DNA from: Anaeramoeba flamelloides
Taxonomy: Eukaryota > Metamonada > Anaeramoebidae
Assembly: GCA_027625915.1 (NCBI GenBank)
Contig: JANTQA010000063.1
Location: 6,653,501-6,717,500 of the forward strand
Length of the DNA: 64,000 nt
Reading direction: 5' to 3'
The position numbers and the translations under genes are program-made. The notes beneath the pieces are model-generated. The model ran no database searches. It was not told the DNA's origin and saw only the letters and a program-made list of their open reading frames with translations. Below, piece after piece: positions 1 through 11,100 of the stretch. Each line of letters starts with the position of its first letter. Positions within the stretch are counted from its first letter, which is position 1.

Positions 1-1
1 A

Positions 2-2425
2 TTAAAACAATCAACTTCTTCATCTTCAGTCAAGGTTTCTGATTCAAATAAAAAAAAAAAGCCAACAAAAAAAGAAAAAATTGGAAAATTAAAAAAAAGG
101 ATTGAAAAAGAAAAAGACGAACAAAGACAAATCGAAAAAAAAATTCATTCAAGTTTGAAAATAATTAAAAAAAAAGAAAAAAAAATTGCCAACACAAAAA
201 AAAAAATCGAAAAAAAAAAAGATGTGTTCTCAAAAGTATTTTTAGAAGAAATACACTACCATCCAAAATCAAGTTACTTGAGTGAAAAATCATTACCATT
301 GCTACTAAGAAAAATCGAAAAAAATATAAATATCAAAATTCAAAATGATCAAAGTGATGACGATAAAGAAAATCAAAATAAAGACAAAAATATTAATAAA
401 AATAAAAGTAACAAAAAGGAAACCAAAAAAAATAATAACAATAATGAAGAAATGTTTAATCGAGATAAAATTAAAATTATTGGACAATTAGAAAATTTTT
501 TTTATTTAAATTATTATGATAAATGGATACATATTGATAAACATTTTGTTGATAACATCAATATCAGTGAAGACTTAAAAATATCAAAAATAATTCAGCA
601 TTTATTAAAGCAATTTGAGGAATCATATAAAAACGCAATCACATTGTCACATTTTGGATATTTTGAAGAAGAAGTTAAAGTATCATATAATTATTTAAAA
701 CAAAAAAATACACCAATAATGGATGCTCAAATCAAATTCAGTAAGAAATTTTTGTCTATCGATTTTGCGAATCGATATTATTATTTAACGAATTGGGGGA
801 ATCATATCAAAATATATTTGGATAAAAATAATTTAAAATGGATTTATCTTATTGACACAAAGGAAAAGAAATTATTTAACATTCAAGTTAGCAATGAGAC
901 ATTACGAAGAACAATTGTCTTTTTATTGTTAATTTTTAAGAGCACAAGCGACAAATTAAATCTCATTGGGCACAATCCTAAAGCCAAATATTATGATTCT
1001 CAATCAATTAGCAAATCTACAATCAAGACGACAAAGACTGCAATACATCGAAAGTTATTACCATATTTGGCTACTTGGGCAAACGATGAATCATATGGGG
1101 CAGAAACAGAAGAACAAGAAAAAAACAAAAAATTGAAAAAAACGGAAGGCAAAGCCAAGAACAAGAAGAAGAGCGCTCGGGGCTACAACAAAGATGAGTT
1201 CGAGCTGGAGAAGATCGAAAAAATTGAAACGGACTTGCAAATATTACGAGAAAAAATAATGAAATTTGATCATAATAAACAAGTCGTATTCGGCGTTTCC
1301 ATACAAAGTGGCAGAACAGTTCCAATCGAGTCCGGCTGGCTAAAAGTAGACAGCAGCGGTATATATATTGGATCGGCCCGCTCAATTAAGGTTAAAAAGG
1401 ATATAAAATTTGATGAAAATTTTGATATCAGCGATAACAGTGGGAACAGTATAATGTTTAATATCAATGGTATTTCTCATTCAGATCATAAGCGTATCCA
1501 ACGGGCAAAGCAAAAATCCAAATCAACGCTAATAAAGAAATTTAATTATAAAAAAATTTTCAACCCCAAACAAGAAAACTTGCATTTAGCCGCTAATTCG
1601 AAAAGAGAACGCGACCTCATCATTATTACCACCTTCTTCTTCTACAAGAAAAGTAGAATTCACAACCGCCAAGAATCTGATTTTGAGAAAATATTTGAGA
1701 AATTGGAAAGCCTATTAATTAAATTTAATTTTAAATATATCCCACCATCAGAACCTAGCCAGTCAACGCAAAAAATTTCTTCCGATTCTTCGTCTTCTTC
1801 TTCTTCTTCTGAAAAGGCAGAACAGAAGACCAGTAGCGAAATGAAGAAGGATTCTTCAAGCGAATCTGGAAATGATTGGGAATTCGATTCAGATGATCCT
1901 ATTCATGATAGCAAAAAAATTGAAAAATATATTGAAGATTCTCAAGACGATCAAGATAAATCCGAAAATAAAAGTAACCAATCGGATATGAATGAAAACC
2001 TAAATATTGATGATGAAGATAATGAAAAATATTCTGATAAAAACGAATATGATGATGATGATGTGGATGAAATAGTTTCTGAGGAAAAAGGAAACGATGA
2101 TAGTGATAATAATAATAATGATGATGATGATGATGATGAAAACGAAGATGAAAAGAATGGAAATGATTTACAAATAGCTTCATCCCGATCTTCTTCATCA
2201 TTATCTTCTAAATCAGAAAATGAAGAACAAAAAAATGAAAAGAATAATTCTGATTCAAAATCAAACACTCATTCTTCAGGAAAATCTTCGAACCAAGATG
2301 AAAAACTATCTGGAATGAATATAAATAAAGATGAATTTTTGGATGTTATAAATGAAAATAATTCAAGCAGTGAATCAGACAACTCAACAAATAGTTTTAA
2401 ATCTAGCTCATCACTCAGTGATTAA
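2..2425 (+). CDS. Partial PH-like domain protein with coiled-coil N-terminus and acidic Ser-rich tail
   Basis: The reading frame is open from base 2 to the stop at 2423-2425, so the true start lies left of the window; the first Met-like codon at 155 (TTG) is not a credible start. The visible part is about 807 residues. It opens with a Lys/Glu-rich coiled coil (about 1-90). A middle region holds two segments that look like pleckstrin-homology folds: one around bases 720-950 ending in ETLRRTIVFLLLIFKS, and one around 1290-1670 ending in KRERDLIIITTFFFYKKS. Both have strands followed by a C-terminal amphipathic helix. The last ~240 residues are Ser/Asp/Glu/Asn-rich, partly coded by TCT and GAT microsatellites (about 1785-1812 and 2109-2142). 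An AATAAA lies at about 2439. I do not recognise a named family; PH-like proteins usually bind phosphoinositides or partner proteins, but that role is an inference here. Confidence 0.75.
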   Translation, partial: LKQSTSSSSVKVSDSNKKKKPTKKEKIGKLKKRIEKEKDEQRQIEKKIHSSLKIIKKKEKKIANTKKKIEKKKDVFSKVFLEEIHYHPKSSYLSEKSLPLLLRKIEKNINIKIQNDQSDDDKENQNKDKNINKNKSNKKETKKNNNNNEEMFNRDKIKIIGQLENFFYLNYYDKWIHIDKHFVDNINISEDLKISKIIQHLLKQFEESYKNAITLSHFGYFEEEVKVSYNYLKQKNTPIMDAQIKFSKKFLSIDFANRYYYLTNWGNHIKIYLDKNNLKWIYLIDTKEKKLFNIQVSNETLRRTIVFLLLIFKSTSDKLNLIGHNPKAKYYDSQSISKSTIKTTKTAIHRKLLPYLATWANDESYGAETEEQEKNKKLKKTEGKAKNKKKSARGYNKDEFELEKIEKIETDLQILREKIMKFDHNKQVVFGVSIQSGRTVPIESGWLKVDSSGIYIGSARSIKVKKDIKFDENFDISDNSGNSIMFNINGISHSDHKRIQRAKQKSKSTLIKKFNYKKIFNPKQENLHLAANSKRERDLIIITTFFFYKKSRIHNRQESDFEKIFEKLESLLIKFNFKYIPPSEPSQSTQKISSDSSSSSSSSEKAEQKTSSEMKKDSSSESGNDWEFDSDDPIHDSKKIEKYIEDSQDDQDKSENKSNQSDMNENLNIDDEDNEKYSDKNEYDDDDVDEIVSEEKGNDDSDNNNNDDDDDDENEDEKNGNDLQIASSRSSSSLSSKSENEEQKNEKNNSDSKSNTHSSGKSSNQDEKLSGMNINKDEFLDVINENNSSSESDNSTNSFKSSSSLSD

Positions 2426-3167
2426 ACAGCTTTCCCGAATAAAAAAAAAAAATTCTATAAAATCATTTTAATATTGTTTTTTTTTTTGCTCGGTCAATAA
2501 TTTTTATTTATTCATTTAAAAAGGTTTATATTTTTTGAATTTAAGATTTTTTTTTTTTTTTTTATTTTGTAATACTCTTCGAAAAGAAGTAATTGTTTTT
2601 TTTTGTTTCTTTTCCTTTCTTTTTTTTAATAATTTTTATTATTGTTGTTATTATTTTATTTTGTGAAATGCTACTTTTTCACATTTTAGGGACTTTATTT
2701 TAAAAATAAAATAATTATTTATATAAATATTGTTTTTCTTTTTTGTTTTAATATTTTTAGAATTCTCAAAAAAAGATTATATTATTTTTTTTTGATTTAC
2801 CAGGTTTATTAACTTGTACAAAAAATCATTTTTTTGGATTTGACTTGATTTTATTAAAAGAGATAAGTTTTTATTTTTTGTCAATAAAATAACTTTTTTA
2901 GAAGAGAATTTAAATCAAAAAAAAAATAATAATTTAAATAAAAAAAGAAATGAAATGTCTTTTATTGAATAAATAGAAGAAAATTAATCTTCTGCTATTA
3001 TGAACAATAAAGAAAATCATTTAAGCACGGATGTCAATTTTAAGGATAATAAAATTGGATTTAAACATAATAAATCTTCAAAGTTATAAAAAAATTATAA
3101 TACAAATCAAAAGGCAATTAACAAGGAAAAATATTTTTTTAAAAGATAATTCAAAAAAAGTTAAATT
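2426..3167. other. Intergenic, no gene seen
   Basis: This stretch downstream of the PH-like gene consists of T-runs and A+T-rich sequence. I see no coding-like codon use on either strand and no clear inverted-repeat element. Confidence 0.5.
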
Positions 3168-3820
3168 TACACCTTTTCAAAAAGTTTGATTTAATTGAAA
3201 CAATAAATTGAAAAAAATATATAGTATCATTTAGTATACAAGAACAATAAATAATTAAATATGATATGGATTTCCTTTTAAATTATTCTAAATATGTTAA
3301 AATCTGATATTTTTAAAAATTAAACAAAAATAAAACTAAAAACTTAAAAAAAAGTGAGTCATTATTTTTGAAATGAGCATTAGGGGTTTTTGATATACTG
3401 AACTTTCATTCCAAAAAACTTTAACAACAAGAATATTTTTTAAAAATAATTAAATTCATATTGAAAAATTTTATATATTCGAAATTTTCTTAGTTATTAT
3501 TTGTCTTTTCAAAGAGATCTTTTTTTTCTTCACATAATCTTTTGCCAATAAAAAAAAAGGATTGAAAAAAAAAAAGAAAAAGGAAAAAGAAAAAAAACAA
3601 AAAAAAAAAATAAAATAAGAAAAGAAAATAAAAAGAAAAAGAAAAAGAAAAAGAGAAAGAAAAAGAAAAACAAAAGAATGAGAATAATTTGTAAAATTAT
3701 AAAAAATGATTCTGATCCAATAATTTGAAAATATTTTTTTGATAAGAATATGAAGATAAACTCTCAAAAGAACTTCTATTATCATTATATAGCGAGTCAA
3801 AATTTTTGAAAAATAGTTTA
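3168..3820. repeat. Diverged copy of TGAGTCA-type TIR element (family A)
   Basis: This copy aligns along its length with the better preserved element at 52907-53495. Shared blocks include the AGTGAGTCA..TTTTTGAAATGAGCAT segment at about 3353, a purine-rich tract (about 3549-3675), the ATGATTCTGATCCAA block and the right terminus GCGAGTCAAAATTTTTGAAA ending in AGTTTA at 3820. The left terminus is eroded and its position is approximate. It is a non-autonomous TIR element with no usable ORF; the Phe-rich reading frame across the purine tract is low complexity. Confidence 0.65.
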
Positions 3821-4211
3821 GATTTAATAATACAAACTCTTTTTCCAATAAAAGGTTAGATAAAATTTTTAAAATTATTCACAATTAAATCAAATTAAGT
3901 GTGGTATCATTCTAAAATATAATAAACTCTTTAAAATATAAAAAAACATTCAACTGAATATTAACAACTCATTAAAAGAAATCAATAAAATTAAAATTAA
4001 ATATTTTCAAAAATTGATGCACCCTTTTATTTCAAATGAGAAAACTTGCTTTGTAAATTGAATTGATCAAAAATTATAAAATCAATAAAAACTCCTGAAC
4101 AATATGAATTGGGAAAAATTTCCTTAAATTTAATTGATAACATTTTACACAACAAATTTTTGCTCTTTAAAGTCTGATTTTCAATTTAAAGTCATAATTC
4201 ATCTGGGTATT
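3821..4211. other. Intergenic, no gene seen
   Basis: A+T-rich sequence between the family A repeat and the candidate minus-strand exon; no feature recognised. Confidence 0.4.
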
Positions 4212-4387
4212 TTATTGGAATTGTTTTTTTTCTATATTTTCCCTTTTTTTTGTTTCTGTATCAATTAAATAATAGTATTTTAAAATTCTTCTATCTGGCC
4301 CATCCGAAACCAAAAGAAAACTATTTCCATTTTTATACTGGTTTATTATTTCCAAATTTGTTTCTTCTGATCTTGTCCTTCCTTTTT
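4212..4387 (-). CDS. Candidate terminal exon of an unrecognised gene
   Basis: Reading the minus strand from 4387 to the stop at 4214-4212 gives about 57 residues with coding-like, low-homopolymer composition (contains GRTRSEETNLEIINQYKNG and LKYYYLIDTETKK). An in-frame TGA lies just upstream and an acceptor AG at 4389-4388 sits directly before the open stretch, as expected for a 3' exon. The stop overlaps AATAAA (CCAATAAAATA). A possible first exon is at 8033-7976 on the same strand: ATG, 19 codons, ends at GT with matching phase 1. The YLIDT..KK motif loosely recalls the PH-like gene at the left edge. The protein is not recognised and the gene model is tentative. Confidence 0.28.
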
Positions 4388-4519
4388 CTATGTTTCAATG
4401 CCCATAAATAAAACAAAAATTGAAAAAATGAATGATTTAAATTAAAATAACCAATAAACATAAATCTTATTAAAAATCAAATTCAATAGTATTGATGATT
4501 TGGGAAGTTTACCCTTTTG

Positions 4520-5200
4520 TTTCAAAAAGATTTTATAAAAGGTATTTCCAATAAAGTGTGGCATTTTTTTTACTATCACATAAATAATCATATTTTTTCA
4601 TAAAGCTATTTTTTAATTGAAAATACCAAATCAATTTTAACATTAATACCAATTGAATCAACATCTAAGGTATTTATCAAAAAATATGTTCATTGAAATA
4701 TTTCCAAAAAAATGAGAAAAAAATCAGCACTTTTTTTGGAGAAAACAATAATGACCAATTTCAATAAAAAACAAAAAATCGAATTTGGAAACAAAAGGTT
4801 TTTAAAACAATAAATTACCGTTATATGCTTTCAGTTCTAATCCAAGATTTTTTGAGATTAAACAAGTTATGAAAGCGATTCTTACAATCAAAAAGAAAAC
4901 AATAAATACCAATTTTCACCCTAAAAAATATCAGACAAAATTGAGATCATAAATTTTCATATCTTTTTATTTATGCAAGAAAATATCAAGAAAAAATTAA
5001 ATTAATACCAAAACCAATAAAGGTTAGGTAATGATTGTATATATTTAATTACTTTTTTGAGTCTGTTTAATCGAGATATTTTAAAATAAATTTGCCCCAA
5101 TTTCTTAGAAATAGCTTATATATAAAAACTAAAGCCAGTTTTATAAATTATTGAAATAAAAAAATATTAATAAATATGGATTAAATTCAGAAAATTAAAA
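4520..5200. repeat. Diverged dispersed repeat (family E), copy 1
   Basis: Blocks in this stretch match 26810-27330 in the same order: AGCACTTTTTTTGG, a GATTAAA..AGTTATGAAA block, the AATCAAAAAGAA motif, and CACC(C)TAAAAAATATCAGA. The copies are clearly diverged and ends could not be placed, so the family type is unknown. Confidence 0.5.
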
Positions 5201-6555
5201 AAAAAAAAAAAAAAAAAAAGTCAAACAACAAAAAAGTTAAAAAGAATGAAGTTAAACTGGATTTCCCAAAATAAAAAATGTCACAGATTATCTAAAAAGG
5301 TATTATTATGATTATTAGCGAAACCAAATTTAATTGTAAATTTATACAGAAATAAATCTAATTTCTAAATTATTGATGAGGAAGATATTATTTTTATATT
5401 TTAGAAACCGAACTACCTTTAGCCCAAAGGATAGTCAAAAAATAACATTCTTTTTATTTTTACAAATTATATAATCTTATAATTGTTTAGAAATAAGAGA
5501 AATTATAAACTTACAAGTAGAAATCATTTTAATAATAAATGACTAAACAAGCCTTATTTCTTTAAAAATAAAACTTTTAAAAAATTTTGGGATGTACTTG
5601 AAATTTCTCTTCCAAATTTTCTCAATTTCTTTTGGGAAAATAAAATTGTTAAATATTAAATTTTTTTATAGGTGAACCCATTGATTTTAAAATAAGTTAC
5701 AAAACCGAATTTTTTTTTAATTAAATTGGGGTTTTAAAATATTTTCTTATCATATTAACTTTTTTAAAAAATAGCTAAAGCCCAAATAAAAAAATAAAAA
5801 AAAAAATAGACTAAATTAGACAAAATGATTAGATTTAAAAAATTGAAAATTTATTTTAAGAAAAATTCTTGGTTAAAATCATCGACATGTCCAATACCTT
5901 TAATAAATCTGGTTACTTTGAGAGAAAGAGAATTAATAAACATAAATCTTGAATTTTTGGGTTTTTTTTCTCAAAATTTATTTTTAGAAGCTTCAAAAAT
6001 ATATTATATAATTTTTATCGTTCTATACCAGTACTATAAAAAAGTGAAAATAAAAGGATAACAGAATTAATTCAAATAAACTAAAATAATAAACAAAAGA
6101 AGAATACCGTGTTTTATATTATTGGAAATAAAGTATCATTTTTTATCTTTTCATTAGTAAATGGTAAATAAAATTATGATTTTTATTGGAATTTCTAAAT
6201 TATAATTTCAAAATTTAGGGAAGTTCTGTCAAGCACCACCAAGTAGTAAGAGTGTCAATTGTTTTTTTTTAATTCAAAGAAATTGAATATAATCCAGAAT
6301 ATTTCTAATCTATTTATTTAAATTAAAAAAAAAAAAACCTTACAGCTTGAAGAGGTAATTACACCCTCTTCAAATTGAAAAAAAAAAAAAAAAATTGTAA
6401 TATTAAATTTTTTTGACATTTTTGGATTGTTTTCAAAAAGAATGAAAAATAATTCACTTTCTAATTTCACAAGCTGAAAAATACAATACGATGAACCATT
6501 CAAAATTCTTTTACAAATTCAAAAAATACTGCAAAGTATCAAACGAAAAAATATC
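5201..6555. other. Intergenic, no supported feature
   Basis: A+T-rich sequence with a poly-A run at about 5196-5218. A 78-codon Ile/Lys/Phe-rich reading frame at 5825-6061 starts at an ATG but has no domain, no codon bias and no neighbour context, so I do not call it a gene. Confidence 0.4.
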
Positions 6556-7097
6556 TAAACCTCCATTCCAAAAATTTTGACACACCCAAAATCAAAAATA
6601 GGCAAAAAAAAAAATAACAATTTATTATATTTTTCCAAACCTCATATAAATCAACATTTAAGTAACCCAGTATTTATTTTTTAATAAGTAATTATTTTAA
6701 TCCAAATTAAAGAAAAAAATATAAAACTCAACAATAAAAACAGATATGTGTCCAAAATAATGAAACGAGCGGAACAAAAAATCTATTGGTTAATTTGTTG
6801 AAATTTCCCCAACAATTGTTGATCAATCAAATGTTAAGATACCATCTACCAATTGTATGTTATTTTCCAATTTAACAAACTCAACAACTAACCTTCTATC
6901 AACCATTGAAAAAAAATTTCAGATCTAACCAAACATATTACGTAACTACAAAAAAGGAAATGAAAACAAAACAAAAAAGACAAAAAATGTATTTCATATT
7001 TTGTAAAATCAAAATTCTTTCCAATTTGAATTTAAAGTACAGTATTGATGTTCTTTTCACTGTTTAAACTGTGTCCAAAATTTTGGAATCTAGTTTA
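6556..7097. mobile_element. 542 bp TIR element (family B), copy 1
   Basis: The left end (TAAACCTCCATTCCAAAAAT at 6556) and the reverse complement of the right end (TATAAACTAGATTCCAAAA ending at 7097) form an imperfect terminal inverted repeat of about 28 bp, bounded by TA on each side. The internal sequence matches 44022-44547 over its whole length (for example GTGTCCAAAATAATGAAACG and CAACAATTGTTGATCAATCA). There is no transposase ORF, so this is a MITE-like non-autonomous element with TA target preference (Tc1/mariner-like by inference). Confidence 0.8.
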
Positions 7098-7189
7098 TAT
7101 TATATATCTGAACCTTAACGCTGATTTAAAATTTTCTACTCAAAAGGAATTAAATATAAAAATTTTTGGGTTAAATGAATATAAATTAT

Positions 7190-7497
7190 TACAGTCCTAT
7201 GTTATTTTGTGCCACTGGAAAAATCAACATATAAGGTACAAAATTTTGTTCACTTTAAGGCACAAATTTTTGATTTAAGGTACTTTCCCAATTTCAAGAT
7301 CGAATTTCAAGAATAATTAAAGAGTTAATTTGAGTGTTTTCTTCAATATATATATAGAATATTAGATCATGAGTAATCTTGAAAATTACACAGAAAAATT
7401 GTGACTGATTTTGACCACTTTGATTTTGTGCCTTAATGGGATTTTTTGTGCCATATTTCTTGATTTTTCCTGTGCCTTAAAAGAGCACAGGACTGTA
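7190..7497. mobile_element. 308 bp TIR element with internal TGTGCCTT motifs (family K), copy 1
   Basis: The ends read TACAGTCCTATGTTATTTTG at 7190 and, on the other strand from 7497, TACAGTCCTGTGCTCTTTTA. Inside, the motif TTGTGCC or its complement (AAGGCACAA, with AAGGTAC variants) recurs about seven times, close to both ends. Repeated subterminal motifs of this kind often serve as transposase binding sites. There is no ORF. A shorter relative lies at 36943-37141. Confidence 0.75.
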
Positions 7498-8119
7498 GTA
7501 GTGGCTTTCAAAAGTACTATCATTAAAAATTGGGCATTGAATTTTTAAAACAGCAAGCTGATGTTAACATTTTGATCATGTGATTTGTAATTTTTTTTAC
7601 TTTCATTACAATACTGTTATTAATTTGATAATAAATAAAGTCAATATTAAATTGCAGAAGAAAACTATATTGATCTGATCTCAAAAAACAAAAAAAAAAA
7701 AAATCCGAATCAAGGATACGGTTTACGGAGGTTTTTAGACCAATGTATTTCTTAAGGATTTCTTAACAAATAAAAAAGATACAATTACGAAAATAAAAAA
7801 ATTAGAATCTATTTATTTTATAAAAGATTAGTGTAGGATTCGAAAGGGAAATTTTGTCATAAGAAAATTATAATCTTAGAAAGCATAGAGGGACATTTTG
7901 ATTATTAAGATCACTCGATAAGTAACAATTGAAAAAATTAAAAGTTAAATAATAATGAACTGAATTTAGTTCTACTTGAAACAAGATTTCTTGATTCAAC
8001 CTTCTTGTGTTCAAAAATGCGATGGAGCTTCATAAATTGAACCCTAATTGTCTCAAATAAAGATAGTCCTTAAATTGAAAAGTTCTTTTATTTTTTTATC
8101 CAACACTTATTTTTTTCAA
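7498..8119. promoter_or_regulatory. Upstream region of the RCC1/BTB gene
   Basis: Non-coding space directly upstream of the RCC1/BTB start. A minus-strand ATG with 19 coding-like codons ending at a possible GT donor lies at 8033-7976, only 87 bp from the plus-strand start, so this could be a divergent promoter. No clear TATA-like or initiator element can be singled out in such A+T-rich DNA. Confidence 0.25.
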
Positions 8120-11100
8120 ATGAATTATTTGGTTTTTGGTGAAAATTCTCGATGTCTTCTGGGTAACAAGCAAAATGATATCAAAAAGCCTATTCGCCCC
8201 GAGCTTTTTCATGACGAAGTGTGCTTGGACTTCCAAACAAACAATTCTTTTGCGACAATTCTTCACCAAAATGGAACTGTTGATATCTGGAGAAACGATT
8301 TAATCCCAACCAATTATAAAACAAAATCTCCGATTGTTCAAATATCTTCAGGGCATTATGGACACTTAGTCTTACTAACAAAAGATCAAAGGGTTTACAC
8401 TTATGGTGATCATAACGAACACGGCCAACTTGGTAATGGATCGCTTGATCCCAACACTAAAGAGTTGTACGAGATTGTTTCTTTAAGAGACAAAAATATT
8501 AAAAAAGTTTATGGTTGTCAAATCAGCGCCTTTGCTTTGTCCGGTGATAAAAAAAATACACTGTATTGGTGGGGCCATCACTATACCATAGAAAATGAAA
8601 CAACGCCCAAGCCCATTGATTCAAATGTCAAGACAGTTTACAATGGATGCTCTTGGCACATCTTTTTCAAAAAGAACGACGATAGCTTCTATGGCTGGGG
8701 ATATAACCATTACGGACAAGTAAATTATCTTCCTTTTTGTTTACTGATTATTTTTTTGGTTCTGCGGATCGCAGTTTTCAGGGATTGGTCTCACCATAGA
8801 TTCGTCTGTAATTAAAGCAGACTGTAATTGGTGGGTGTAAATGATATTAGTTCTCTGCATTATTCAAATGCCTCTAAAAAATCTTTTTTAAATTTTATTG
8901 AACGAGAAATTATTACATTTTTGGTTACTGTTAATTGCAAAATAAAAAGATCAAAATTTTCATTCAGCTTTCCAACATAAAAAAATACCTTGACAAGTAT
9001 TAAAATAAATCAGCAAAATTCCCAATTCTCAAACAGAGAAAATGAATAATTTAAACTTGCTTAAGAAATACAAATTGAAAGGTTACATCTATTTATAAAG
9101 CTTTCTTTTGGTAAAAACTGAATGAAAATTTTGTTCCTTTATTTTGCAACAAATAGAACACACGAGAACAAAAATGGGACGAATTTCAGACAACCTTTGA
9201 AGGAAACTTTTCCAACATTAAAATGAATTAGTGTTGAAATCGTCAACTGAAGTTGCCATTAAATTTCAAGAAAATTTTTGGAATTTAATGAAAAATGTTG
9301 AAAAGAAAGAAAAAAATAGAAAAATAGAAAAATAATGGAACACTAAAAGAAAATTTATTGAAATTTCAAAAAGGATTAATTTTTAGACTGTTTCATGTGA
9401 GAAAAAAAAAAAGAAACACCATCAAAAATAGGAAGAGAAAAAAAAAAAAAAAAAAAACAAAAAAAAGAAATCAATAGAAATTTAACAATAAGAAAGTTTT
9501 AAGACAGATTAGCCGAAAGGTATTCTAACATCATTGCTTCCCAAAAATTTTTGCTTCTTGAAATGATCAAATTTACAGTAATGTAGGTAAAAAAATACCG
9601 GAAATGAAAAAAATTCAGGAAAAGATTTTTAATTGTTAATATGAGTAAAATTTTTGTCTAATTTCAATTATTTTCAATCAAATCCTTATTATAAATAACC
9701 AATTTTTTTATGAGATTAGTAATAAACCTACCTAAAGTCCATCAAAGTAAGGTGTCTCTAGAATACTCGAGTAATTGTTTGATAGCCATATGTTGATCAA
9801 CTTTTTTTGAAAAACAATCGAGTTTTATTGAGGTTTACTAGAGTTTGGAAAATGATAATTTTTCTTATTGTTTTTTGATTGATTGAATGGTGTTTTGAAC
9901 AAGTGTGATTTAATCAATCATCATTCTAATAAGTGGGGGAGTTATAATTGAAAAAGTTTGATTCTTAAAAAAAGGAATTTGATTGTAAATAAATGAAATT
10001 ACACAATAATTTTACTAATATTCACAATTAAAAATCTTGTCAGGGATTTTTTTCATGTCCGGTATTTTTTTCACTGCTCTAGTGTAAATAACCCATGTCG
10101 ACACCTTTGACCCATTACTAAAATTTAACTCGTGTGTTTTTTTTTTTTCAGACTTGGGTATTTGAAGATATGAAGAAACATGTATATTCTTGGGTCGGAT
10201 TTAAATTGATTTTAAAGGTTAGATCTTTGATTAATCAAAATGGCACAATTATTTTAAATGCTTTTGTTTCAAAAATTTCTTCATATTAAGGATTATCTAA
10301 AAAAAGACCACTATTGGCTTCATATGGATTAAAACATGAGCGAAATGTGTTCTTTATGTATTGGTAACCAGAAGAAAGATCAAATTTCATAAATTTAGGA
10401 ATTGGTAATTTTGATAGATCAGTTTCTTATTAGCAAACTTATTACTGAAAACCACAACCCAATCATGATCGTTCTTACTTTCATTTTTCAGAGCTAAAAA
10501 TTTGATTGTAAGACAATACTTTCATTAGAACGATCATGGTTGGGTTGTGTACATTAAATTTATCGAAATTCAATTTTTTCTTTGTCATTTTAAAAATAAT
10601 TTAAAACGAAAAAGGGAAAAGTTAGAAGTGATTTGTTTTTTATTTGTCATTCATTTTCATTGTTTTTTTTTCTCAAAATGTGAAGGTGATTTTTTTTATT
10701 TTTTGATATTTTTATTTTTAGAATTTTTTTGATCTTATATGCAAAAATTTTTTATGTATTCTTTTCTTCAAAAAAAAAAACTTTTTTGTTGGAAACGATG
10801 GAATTAAATATCTTCAATTTGGCTTTGAAAAGAAAAAACAATTTCTTTTTCATTTTTTTGGGGTTGCTAAAAATTAGATGCACTGAAAAAATGACAAACG
10901 ATTTTAAAAATTCAAAAAATGTTTTTGCCTTTGAAAAATTGCAAAAAAATTCTGAAAAATTTTGCATTTTAGGTTTCTGTTAAATTGAAAAAGATAAAGA
11001 GTCTAAAGCTGTGATGTTTTAACCCACGTTATCCCCAAAATGGACTTTTTTTAGATAGTCCTTAAGGGACTAGTCTCTGTTAAATTTTTTTAGGTAAATT

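Noticed and set aside
155-157. TTG as start of the PH-like gene
   Set aside because: The frame is open to the window edge, so the gene simply begins outside.
1899-2268. His/Tyr- and Ser-rich frames opposite the PH-like gene
   Set aside because: Shadows of the GAT/TCT microsatellites in the real gene.
3471-3848. 125-codon minus-strand frame
   Set aside because: It runs over a purine tract within a TIR element; low complexity Phe/Ser/Leu, no domain.
8048-8119. TTG-initiated N-terminal extension of the RCC1/BTB protein
   Set aside because: The extension is Phe/Ile-rich, with no similarity to RCC1; ATG at 8120 starts the first blade.
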